From an uncultured Clostridia bacterium (lineage in GTDB: Bacteria; Bacillota; Clostridia; HGM11514): a stretch of DNA of 14,755 nucleotides. The notes beneath the pieces were generated by a model. That model did no database searches. It saw only the letters and a program-made list of their open reading frames with translations, and was not told the origin of the DNA. The translations under genes were made by a program, and so were the position numbers. The stretch spans positions 1-14,755 of the forward strand of contig CAKSSZ010000017.1 of the NCBI GenBank assembly GCA_934489915.1. The letters are read 5' to 3'. Positions 8,168 to 14,629 of this stretch are shown here, piece by piece; position 1 is the first letter of the stretch; each line of letters begins with the position of its first letter.

Positions 8168-8551
8168 ATGGTGTTTATGACAGAGCCAATCAAACGGGAA
8201 GTGCTTCGGATGGGCGTTGGGATTTTTGTATTGGGCGTGATTGAGGCAGCTGTGCTTTGTCTTGTGCGGCGCAATGCCGGGGCAGTTTTGCCGGGCGCAG
8301 CCGCAGGATGTGTCACCGCCTGGATTTACTTTATTCTGCTAGGACTTGCAGTGGAACGGCCGGATCGAAAAATACAGTATTCTCTGCTCTATCTGCTCCG
8401 GTTCGGCGTCATTGCCCTGGCCTTGTACTGGGCGCTGACCTCACCGGCGGTGGATTCCTGGGCGGCAATTATCCCCCTGGTCTTTCCCCGTCTGTTAATT
8501 CCCTGTTTTGCAAAGCTGGATCATAAGAAGAGGGGGCAGAAAGCACAATGA
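8168..8551 (+). CDS. atpI: ATP synthase subunit I (AtpI-like assembly protein)
   Basis: Small membrane protein in the first position of the ATP synthase operon, the usual place of atpI/uncI. In other bacteria AtpI helps assemble the c-ring and is not part of the finished enzyme. The 127 residues contain four hydrophobic segments at about 16-33, 39-61, 72-91 and 97-115, with a basic C-terminal tail (LDHKKRGQ). AtpI proteins diverge quickly, so the call rests on topology, length and position more than on motifs. An ATG at 8177 (three codons later) is equally possible because AAGGA lies eight bases before each candidate. The stop overlaps the atpB start as ATGA, so the two are probably translationally coupled. 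Confidence 0.8.
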   Translation: MVFMTEPIKREVLRMGVGIFVLGVIEAAVLCLVRRNAGAVLPGAAAGCVTAWIYFILLGLAVERPDRKIQYSLLYLLRFGVIALALYWALTSPAVDSWAAIIPLVFPRLLIPCFAKLDHKKRGQKAQ

Positions 8552-9270
8552 ACGTTACGGTAGAAGGACCGAAAATCCTGTTTCGTCTGCCCGGCGGCAT
8601 TACCGTCACCGAGACAGTAGTCAACACCTGGGCTGCCATGGCTATTATCGTGCTGCTGTGCCTATGGCTCACCCGGAATCTTTCTGTACATCACCCGGGT
8701 AAACGCCAGCTGGCCGCTGAAAAAATTTATTTAATGCTGACCAACCTGGTGAAAAACACCATGGGGCGGGAAAGCGATATTTTTGTAACCTATGTGGGGG
8801 CACTGTTCAGCATGTCTATGTGCTGCAGTCTGCTGTCTCTTGTGGGGCTGCGGCCGCCTACTGCGGATTTGAGCGTTACTCTGTCATTTGCGCTCATCAG
8901 CTTTTTGATTACAAACTTTTTAAAAATCAAGCACGGCGGAATTTTGGGCTGGCTTCGTTCCTTTACAGAACCGGTGCCCTTGATTACGCCGCTGAACCTG
9001 ATCAGCGAGGTGGCGTCGCCCATCTCCATGGCATTCCGTCATTTTGGGAATATTGCGTCGGGCGTGGTCATTTCCGCTTTGGTTTACGCAGCCTTAGGCG
9101 CCCTTTCTCATGCGGTGTTTGGTTGGATTCCCAATGATTTTCTGGCATCCGTGCCATGGTTAGCCGCCGGGATCCCGGCTGTGCTTTCCCTATATTTTGA
9201 TGTATTTACATCGTTTCTACAGGCTTACATTATCTGCATGCTCACCATGGTGTATGCAGCAGATGCTTAA
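8548..9270 (+). CDS. atpB: F1Fo ATP synthase subunit a
   Basis: Membrane stator subunit that forms the ion half-channels against the c-ring. At 240 residues it is normal length and has several hydrophobic helices. The essential Arg is R164, in PISMAFRHFGNIASG (158-172), a form of the conserved SxRxFGN motif. RPPTADLSVTLSFALISF (102-119) and the C-terminal FLQAYIICMLTMVYAADA are also family-like. The start overlaps the atpI stop by four bases and atpE follows after a short gap. The c subunit next door has a sodium signature, so these half-channels are inferred to conduct Na+; nothing in this protein alone proves that. Confidence 0.95.
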   Translation: MNVTVEGPKILFRLPGGITVTETVVNTWAAMAIIVLLCLWLTRNLSVHHPGKRQLAAEKIYLMLTNLVKNTMGRESDIFVTYVGALFSMSMCCSLLSLVGLRPPTADLSVTLSFALISFLITNFLKIKHGGILGWLRSFTEPVPLITPLNLISEVASPISMAFRHFGNIASGVVISALVYAALGALSHAVFGWIPNDFLASVPWLAAGIPAVLSLYFDVFTSFLQAYIICMLTMVYAADA

Positions 9271-9299
9271 TTTAAATTGAAGAAAGGTTGGGTACAAGG

Positions 9300-9554
9300 A
9301 TGGAACGAGCAATTATTTTAGCAGCTTCCGCAGTGGGAGCAGGATTGGCCATGATCGCAGGGGTAGGCCCCGGAATCGGACAAGGCTACGCTGCCGGCAA
9401 GGCGGCGGAAGCAGTAGGCCGTCAGCCGGAGGCAAAAAGTGAAATTACCAGCACCATGTTATTCGGATGCGCAGTAGCAGAATCAACCGGTATCTACGGG
9501 TTAGTCGTAGCCATGATTTTGCTCTTTGCAAACCCCCTGATTGGATTGCTGTAG
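9300..9554 (+). CDS. atpE: F1Fo ATP synthase subunit c, Na+-type signature
   Basis: Rotor ring subunit of the membrane sector, a hairpin of two transmembrane helices (about 4-26 and 52-79) joined by the polar loop GRQPEAK (40-46). E61 is the ion-carrying carboxylate. Q28, V59, E61, S62, T63 and Y66 correspond, with an offset of four, to Q32, V63, E65, S66, T67 and Y70, which line the Na+ site in Ilyobacter tartaricus. The motifs seen are GPGIGQGYAAGK and CAVAESTGIY. Sodium coupling is therefore predicted with fair confidence. I chose the ATG at 9300 (84 residues), with AGAAAGG 12 bases upstream; an in-frame TTG at 9288 directly abuts that AGAAAGG and is less likely. Confidence 0.96.
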   Translation: MERAIILAASAVGAGLAMIAGVGPGIGQGYAAGKAAEAVGRQPEAKSEITSTMLFGCAVAESTGIYGLVVAMILLFANPLIGLL

Positions 9555-9558
9555 GAGG
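9553..9558 (+). promoter_or_regulatory. atpF ribosome binding site overlapping the atpE stop
   Basis: A perfect AGGAGG begins inside the atpE stop codon and lies six bases before the ATG at 9565. It decides the atpF start against an in-frame TTG at 9541 and suggests efficient re-initiation after atpE. Confidence 0.8.
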
Positions 9559-9564
9559 AATTCC

Positions 9565-10062
9565 ATGGAAAGCTTTGTATCATTTGATGTCTGGACAGTG
9601 CTGTTCACCTGGATCAACCTGATCATCCTGTCCTTCCTATTAAAAAAGCTGCTGTTAAAGCCCATTCGCAGTGTTTTGGAACAGCGGGAGCAGGAAATCC
9701 GGCAAACCTACGCCGCCGCTGAGGCAGCGGAGCAGAAAGCGGAACAAATGCAGGAGCAGTACCGTAAAAAGCTGTCCGAAGCCGGTCAGGAAGCAGCCGC
9801 TATTTTGCAGCGTGCAGAACAGACCGCTCAGAAAAAAGAAAGCGCCATTTTGGCGGAAGCAAAAGAAAAAGCCGGCAGAGCGCTGCGGGACGGTCAGGAA
9901 GCAGCGCGCCAAATGCAGGAAAAACAAAAGCGTCAAAACCGAGAGCAGGTTGCCGATTTGGCTGTGTTAGCAGCGGAGCAGATTTTGCATCGGGAACTGA
10001 ATGAAAAAGATTACGAGGATTTGGTGCTGCAAACCATTGAAGAATTGGGTGATGCGTCATGA
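9565..10062 (+). CDS. atpF: F1Fo ATP synthase subunit b
   Basis: Peripheral stalk subunit that ties the a subunit to delta and F1. The 165 residues begin with one hydrophobic transmembrane helix (about 8-27), followed by LLKPIRSVLEQREQEI. A long charged alpha-helical, coiled-coil-like region rich in Ala, Glu, Gln, Lys and Arg runs from about 38 to 140, and a short C-terminal part (ILHRELNEKDYEDLVLQTIE) would contact delta. Length and architecture are typical for a bacterial homodimeric b subunit; there is no second b-prime gene. Its stop overlaps the atpH start in ATGATGA. Confidence 0.94.
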   Translation: MESFVSFDVWTVLFTWINLIILSFLLKKLLLKPIRSVLEQREQEIRQTYAAAEAAEQKAEQMQEQYRKKLSEAGQEAAAILQRAEQTAQKKESAILAEAKEKAGRALRDGQEAARQMQEKQKRQNREQVADLAVLAAEQILHRELNEKDYEDLVLQTIEELGDAS

Positions 10063-10556
10063 TGACCGGAGCGGCATATGCACAGGCGCTCTATGAGCTG
10101 GCCGGCGCTCAGGAACAGGTAACGGCAATCAGCCGGTATCTGACCGAAAATCCGGACTATCAGGCTCTGCTGGACTGCGGCGCTCTTTCCGTTCGGGAAA
10201 CGGACGGCATGATTACCGAGTTATTCGGGCAGACACTGCCCTCCGCCGTGCTGCAGCTGATGGCACGCAGACGGCACACCTATTTATGGACAGAATTTGC
10301 CGCAGAAATGGAACGGCTGGCCGACCGGGAGCATGGAATTATCCCGGCAGAAATCAGAACGGCAGTCCCTCTTTCCGAGGAACTGCAGGAAAAAATTAAA
10401 ACAGCTCTATCCCGCCGCACCGGAAAACAAATCAAGCTCAAGGTCATCCTTGATCCAAATGTGCTGGGCGGGATCAGCATTCAGGTGGAAGGCCTGTTTT
10501 GGGATGGAACACTGCGGGAACAGCTGCGCCGTTTGCAGACTGTTCTCAAGAAATAA
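10059..10556 (+). CDS. atpH: F1Fo ATP synthase subunit delta
   Basis: Delta (OSCP-like) subunit that links the b dimer to the top of the alpha3beta3 head. The N-terminal helical domain starts with AAYAQALYELA (5-15). The C-terminal domain carries the family signature LDPNVLGGISIQVEGLFWDG (131-150), followed by TLREQLRRLQ. At 165 residues it is somewhat shorter than the usual 175-185. There are two consecutive ATG codons; the first overlaps the atpF stop and the second begins on its last base. The chain is divergent, but position between b and alpha leaves little doubt. Confidence 0.92.
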   Translation: MMTGAAYAQALYELAGAQEQVTAISRYLTENPDYQALLDCGALSVRETDGMITELFGQTLPSAVLQLMARRRHTYLWTEFAAEMERLADREHGIIPAEIRTAVPLSEELQEKIKTALSRRTGKQIKLKVILDPNVLGGISIQVEGLFWDGTLREQLRRLQTVLKK

Positions 10557-10559
10557 TAT

Positions 10560-10576
10560 GCCGCAGCGGTTGCGGC
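10560..10576 (+). other. Short hairpin between atpH and atpA
   Basis: GCCGCA and TGCGGC form a perfect six-base-pair stem with a five-base loop in the 36-base gap before atpA. No T-run follows, so it is not an intrinsic terminator. It could influence mRNA stability or shape the atpA initiation region, whose GGAGA lies just downstream. Confidence 0.4.
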
Positions 10577-10592
10577 GGAATGGAGAATCGGA

Positions 10593-12122
10593 ATGAGTCA
10601 GCAGGATACGGGAGCCATTCTGCGGGAGCAGCTTGCCCGGTTTGCCGGGAAGGTCAGCCCCAAAGAAACTGGCTATGTACTGGAAGTAGGTGACGGAATC
10701 GCTCGGGCAGGCGGCCTGGAGGCATGCATGCTCAACGAGTTGGTGTGCTTTGAAGACGGCACTCAGGCACTGGCCATGAATTTGGAAGAGCATTTCGTCA
10801 GTCTGGTAATATTGGGAAGCGATAAATCCGTACGGGAAGGCGACAGAGTCAGCCGCACGGGACAAGTCGTCCATGTAGGAGCAGGAAAGCAGCTGTTGGG
10901 ACGTGTGGTAAACGCCTTGGGGCAGCCCATCGACGGAAAGGGAGAAATCTCCTATGACGCACAGCTGCCTTTGGAATCCCCCGCCCCGGGTATTTTGGAT
11001 CGCCAGGCGGTCAATCGGCCGCTGCAAACGGGAATTAAGGCTGTGGATTCCATGATCCCCATTGGAAAGGGTCAGCGTGAGCTGATCATCGGCGACCGTC
11101 AAACCGGAAAAACCACCCTTGCCATCGATACCATGTTAAACCAAAAGGGCAAGGATGTGATTTGCATTTATGTTGCCATCGGTCAAAAGAACGCTTTGAT
11201 CTCCCGGCTGGTGCATCGGCTGGAAGAGCAAGGCGCTATGGAATACTCCATTGTCGTATCCGCTCCGGCCTCTCAGCCGGCGGCGCTCCAATATCTGGCG
11301 CCTTATGCGGGCTGCGCTATGGGTGAATATTTTATGAATCAGGGGAAGGATGTCCTGATTATTTATGACGATTTATCCCGGCACGCAGTGGCCTATCGGG
11401 AGCTTTCTTTGTTAATTCGCCGTCCGCCGGGACGGGAAGCGTACCCCGGAGACGTATTTTATTTACATTCCCGCCTGTTAGAGCGGGCAGCGCAGCTGTC
11501 TCAGGAAAAAGGAGGCGGCTCCATGACTGCTCTTCCCTTGATTGAAACCCAGGGAGGCGACGTTTCCGCCTATATCCCCACAAACGTTATTTCCATCACA
11601 GACGGGCAAATCTTTCTGGAAACAGAACTGTTCCACAGCGGTGTTGTACCGGCGGTCAACCCCGGTATTTCGGTCTCCCGTGTAGGCGGCGCTGCACAGA
11701 TCCCGGCCATGAAAAAGGTAGCAGGGAGCCTAAAGCTGCTATATGCGCAATATTTAGACTTAAAATCCTTTGCCCGCTTTGGCTCGGAGCTGGACGCAGA
11801 CACCAAACGCCGTCTGGCACAGGGGGAACGGATTTCGGAAGTATTAAAACAGCCGGAGGGCTCTCCCCTCCCGGTGCAGCTGCAAATTTTGATTTTATAC
11901 GGCGCAGTGCATGATTTGCTGCGGGACATCCCCTTAGAACAAATTGCTGCCTTTGAACAAGGTCTGTTTGCCGCTTGTGCCGATGCGCCTGTGCTGCAGG
12001 AAATTGTAAAAACCGGGCGTCTGGAGCAGGAAGATGCGTTGAAAGAATTGATTGAAACCTACGTTCGTCAATTTTTGCAGGAGGAAGCATGGAAAACAGA
12101 AACGCAATCAAAAACCGAATGA
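10593..12122 (+). CDS. atpA: F1Fo ATP synthase subunit alpha
   Basis: Non-catalytic nucleotide-binding subunit of the F1 head. Walker A GDRQTGKT is at residues 167-174 and Walker B LIIYDD at 255-260. RRPPGREAYPGDVFYLHSRL (276-295) is the classic alpha signature. VSRVGGAAQI (361-370) holds the arginine finger R363 that acts on the neighbouring beta site. The C-terminal helical domain includes FARFGSELDADTKR. At 509 residues it is full length, with no broken motif. GGAGA lies upstream of the ATG. The last 34 bases, coding for a polar tail, overlap the start of atpG, which is a larger overlap than elsewhere in the operon. Confidence 0.98.
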   Translation: MSQQDTGAILREQLARFAGKVSPKETGYVLEVGDGIARAGGLEACMLNELVCFEDGTQALAMNLEEHFVSLVILGSDKSVREGDRVSRTGQVVHVGAGKQLLGRVVNALGQPIDGKGEISYDAQLPLESPAPGILDRQAVNRPLQTGIKAVDSMIPIGKGQRELIIGDRQTGKTTLAIDTMLNQKGKDVICIYVAIGQKNALISRLVHRLEEQGAMEYSIVVSAPASQPAALQYLAPYAGCAMGEYFMNQGKDVLIIYDDLSRHAVAYRELSLLIRRPPGREAYPGDVFYLHSRLLERAAQLSQEKGGGSMTALPLIETQGGDVSAYIPTNVISITDGQIFLETELFHSGVVPAVNPGISVSRVGGAAQIPAMKKVAGSLKLLYAQYLDLKSFARFGSELDADTKRRLAQGERISEVLKQPEGSPLPVQLQILILYGAVHDLLRDIPLEQIAAFEQGLFAACADAPVLQEIVKTGRLEQEDALKELIETYVRQFLQEEAWKTETQSKTE

Positions 12123-12856
12123 GAACAATTGAAGAAACCAAGCAGATGGCTTCCGTCATGGAGCTGTCGGCCTCAGCCGGGATTCACCGTGCAAAAAAAG
12201 CGGCGGAACAGTGCTGGGCAGGATGTCTGGCAGCAGAAGAAAGCAAGCCGTATTTCGGGGGCGCCCCTTTTACCGGCGGCTGGGACGGTGAAACAATTGC
12301 CGTTGTTGCCGGAGGAGATCGGGGGCTGGCAGGCGGGTATTATGTCCGTTTGTTTGAAGGAGTCCCTGCCGGCGCAAAAGTGCTGCCGCTTGGGAAAAAG
12401 ACTTCGGAATTTGCCCGCAGCCGCGGTTTTTCTCTGGCTAACGAGCAGGTATGTCGGCTTTCAGAAGGAACGGAGGCGGTCACCGCATTGATTGATTCCT
12501 TCTTATCCGAAGAGGTTGCCCGCATCTACCTGGTTACCCCTACCCTGTCCGGTCAGCCGGAATGCCGTCTGCTGCTGCCCATAACGCCTTCAGACGGAAA
12601 AGGGCTTTATGACCCCTCCTTGGAAAGCGCTGCCCGCAGCTTTGTAAGTTTTTATATTGCGGCTTACGCCGTCTGGGCAGTCCGTCAGGCAGCAATGTGC
12701 GAGCTGGCTGCACGGAGAGAAGCTATGGGCGCCGCCTCAAAAAATGCGGAAGAAATGTTAGATCAGCTTACGCTGGCTTATCATGCGGCTCGCCAGGCAG
12801 CAATCACCCGTGAGCTGGTTGAAATCGTAGCCGGAGCAGACGCTGAAAATGAATAA
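12089..12856 (+). CDS. atpG: F1Fo ATP synthase subunit gamma (short form)
   Basis: Central rotor shaft between the c-ring and the catalytic head. The N-terminal helix aligns with the family (IKNRMRTIEETKQMASVMEL, residues 7-26). GGDRGLAGGY (75-84) marks the Rossmann-like domain, and the strongly conserved C-terminal helix is present as SKNAEEMLDQLTLAYHAARQ (217-236) followed by AAITRELVEIVAGA. At 255 residues it is about 30 shorter than the usual 285-290. The loss appears to be in the middle domain and the region after the first helix, not at the ends. The usual MVAASKLRRA stretch is replaced by LSASAGIHRA. The ATG has AGGAGG four bases upstream (12079-12084) and overlaps atpA by 34 bases. 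Confidence 0.94.
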   Translation: MENRNAIKNRMRTIEETKQMASVMELSASAGIHRAKKAAEQCWAGCLAAEESKPYFGGAPFTGGWDGETIAVVAGGDRGLAGGYYVRLFEGVPAGAKVLPLGKKTSEFARSRGFSLANEQVCRLSEGTEAVTALIDSFLSEEVARIYLVTPTLSGQPECRLLLPITPSDGKGLYDPSLESAARSFVSFYIAAYAVWAVRQAAMCELAARREAMGAASKNAEEMLDQLTLAYHAARQAAITRELVEIVAGADAENE

Positions 12857-12900
12857 AAAGGATTGTATGCAGCAAAATGCAGAGTGGAGATGATAATAAG

Positions 12901-14274
12901 ATGGAACGGAAGGGAAAGGTCGTGCAGGTGCTTGGCCCTGTGCTGGATATCCGATTTGAAGACGGCAATTTACCGCCGCTGAAAAATGCCATTCGGGTTG
13001 GGAATGTCATTGCAGAGGCTGCAAAACATATTGGTGAGGATACGGTTCGCTGCGTTGCCATGAACGCAACCGACGGCTTGGTGCGCGGCATGGAAGCAGA
13101 GGATTTGGGAACCGGTATCACCGTACCGGTAGGCGATCAAACGCTGGGACGGATGTTCAACTTATTTGGAGAACCCATCGACCTCCAGGCGCCGATTGAG
13201 GGCGAGCGGTGGTGTATCCATCGGGATCCCCCCTCCCTGGAGGAACAAAGTGTCGGCACAGAATTGCTGGAAACCGGCATTAAAGTTGTGGATTTGCTAT
13301 GCCCTTACAGCAAGGGCGGTAAAATCGGTTTGTTCGGCGGTGCGGGAGTTGGAAAAACCGTATTGATTATGGAATTGATTCATAACGTTGCCAAGCAGCA
13401 TGGCGGTCTGTCTGTGTTTGGCGGCGTCGGCGAACGCACACGGGAAGGCAATGATTTATATTTTGAGATGAAGCAGTCCGGCGTGCTGGATAAAACCGCC
13501 CTGGTTTACGGACAGATGAACGAACCGCCGGGGGCAAGAATGCGTGTCGCTTTGTCTGCACTGACTATGGCAGAGTATTTTCGGGATCGGGAAGGGCAGG
13601 ATGTACTTCTGTTTATTGATAATATTTTCCGATTCACCCAAGCAGGCGCCGAGGTATCGGCACTTCTTGGAAGAATGCCCTCTGCTGTAGGTTATCAGCC
13701 TACCTTAGCAACGGAAATGGGCGCTCTGCAGGAACGGATTACTTCCACCAAAACCGGATCTATCACCTCTGTCCAGGCTGTCTATGTGCCGGCAGACGAT
13801 CTGACCGACCCGGCTCCTGCCGTCACCTTCTCGCATTTGGACGCCACCACCGTGTTATCCCGTAACATTGCCGCAAGGGGAATTTATCCGGCAGTTGATC
13901 CGCTGGAATCCACCTCCCGGGCAATGACGCCTTCCGTAGTAGGAAAACGGCACTATGAAACGGCTCGCGGCGTGCAGCAGGTGTTGCAGCGGTACGAACA
14001 GTTACAGGATATGATCGCAATTATGGGAATGGATGAGCTTTCTCAGGAGGATCGGCAAACGGTCAACCGTGCCAGAAAAATTCAGGCGTTTTTGTCTCAA
14101 TCCTTCTTTGTGGCAGAACAGTTTACCGGCATGAAGGGAGCCTTTGTCCCCCTGTCCGAAACAGTACGAGGGTTTGCTGAAATTTTGGAAGGCAGACACG
14201 ACGACTTACCTGAATCCGCCTTTTTATTTGTCGGCACCATTGATGAGGCCGTGCAAAAAGCAAAAACGCTTTAA
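12901..14274 (+). CDS. atpD: F1Fo ATP synthase subunit beta
   Basis: Catalytic subunit of F1. Walker A GGAGVGKT is at residues 146-153. The general-base Glu is E178 in GERTREGNDLY, and Walker B LLFIDN is at 236-241. FTQAGAEVSALLGRMPSAVG and PADDLTDPAPAVTFSHLDAT are near-invariant. Tyr329 in GIYPAVDPL would stack on adenine. The torque-related DELSEED loop reads DELSQED (378-384). The ATG at 12901 gives 457 residues and the family start (GKVVQVLGPVLDI), with GGAGA ten bases upstream. An in-frame ATG at 12877 would add eight residues that do not resemble the family and has a poorly placed ribosome binding site. Confidence 0.98.
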   Translation: MERKGKVVQVLGPVLDIRFEDGNLPPLKNAIRVGNVIAEAAKHIGEDTVRCVAMNATDGLVRGMEAEDLGTGITVPVGDQTLGRMFNLFGEPIDLQAPIEGERWCIHRDPPSLEEQSVGTELLETGIKVVDLLCPYSKGGKIGLFGGAGVGKTVLIMELIHNVAKQHGGLSVFGGVGERTREGNDLYFEMKQSGVLDKTALVYGQMNEPPGARMRVALSALTMAEYFRDREGQDVLLFIDNIFRFTQAGAEVSALLGRMPSAVGYQPTLATEMGALQERITSTKTGSITSVQAVYVPADDLTDPAPAVTFSHLDATTVLSRNIAARGIYPAVDPLESTSRAMTPSVVGKRHYETARGVQQVLQRYEQLQDMIAIMGMDELSQEDRQTVNRARKIQAFLSQSFFVAEQFTGMKGAFVPLSETVRGFAEILEGRHDDLPESAFLFVGTIDEAVQKAKTL

Positions 14275-14313
14275 AACACAGCACATTTGTCCAAAGAAAA
14301 AGGAGGATAAATC

Positions 14314-14574
14314 ATGTCAGCATTTCAGCTTCAAATTTTCACGCCGGAGGAAACACGCTTTTCAGGCGATGCCGAGCGATTAACGCTGCGGGCAGAATCG
14401 GGCGACATCACCATCTTGCCCGGTCATATCCCCTGCGGTATTTCCGTCACCGGCGGGAAAGGCTCCTTTACGGCTGACGGCGCCCGAACCGACTTCACCT
14501 GCGGAAGGGGCATACTGCAAGTGGAAAAAGAGCGTGTAAAGCTGTTGATTTGCAGCTTTTCACAGGATAAATAA
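14314..14574 (+). CDS. atpC: F1Fo ATP synthase subunit epsilon, lacking the C-terminal domain
   Basis: Epsilon joins gamma to the c-ring through its N-terminal beta-sandwich; in most bacteria a C-terminal two-helix domain inhibits ATP hydrolysis. Here the beta-sandwich is recognisable from MSAFQLQIFTPEETRFSGDA through SGDITILPGHIPCGISV (about 29-45) to GRGILQVEKERVKLLI (64-79). The protein then stops at residue 86 instead of about 130-140. AGGAGG lies seven bases before the ATG. An intrinsic terminator begins within ten bases of the stop, so the missing domain is not simply out of frame downstream. The gene therefore seems intact and naturally short. It is the last gene of the operon. Confidence 0.92.
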   Translation: MSAFQLQIFTPEETRFSGDAERLTLRAESGDITILPGHIPCGISVTGGKGSFTADGARTDFTCGRGILQVEKERVKLLICSFSQDK

Positions 14575-14581
14575 ACAATTT

Positions 14582-14624
14582 CGCCGGAGCAGAAAAGTTT
14601 GCTCCGGCGGTTTCTTTTGTTTTA
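14582..14624 (+). terminator. Intrinsic terminator of the atp operon
   Basis: CGCCGGAGCA (14582-14591) and TGCTCCGGCG (14600-14609) form a perfect ten-base-pair GC-rich stem with an eight-base loop, followed by the T-rich tract TTTCTTTTGTTTT. It closes the atp operon. On the other strand the same stem is followed by a weaker AAATTGTTTATTT tract, so it may also stop transcription from the converging ABC gene. Confidence 0.93.
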
Positions 14625-14629
14625 TCAGA

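Noticed and set aside
7963..8316. A 117-codon minus-strand frame spanning the divergent promoter region
   Set aside because: It begins inside atpI antisense, crosses the atp promoter, has no ribosome binding site and ends in Lys/Ile/Phe-rich AT-driven sequence.
10407..11102. A 231-codon open frame on the minus strand across atpH and atpA
   Set aside because: It lies wholly antisense to conserved atp genes, resembles no family, has no ribosome binding site, and is explained by codon bias of the plus-strand genes.
11656..12159. A 167-codon open frame on the minus strand
   Set aside because: It is antisense to the conserved C-terminal part of atpA and the start of atpG, with low-complexity Pro/Arg/Ser-rich content typical of shadow frames.
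12877..12900. Earlier in-frame ATG for atpD
   Set aside because: The extra residues do not match beta subunits, and the nearest AAGGA is 14 bases away; the ATG at 12901 matches the family start.
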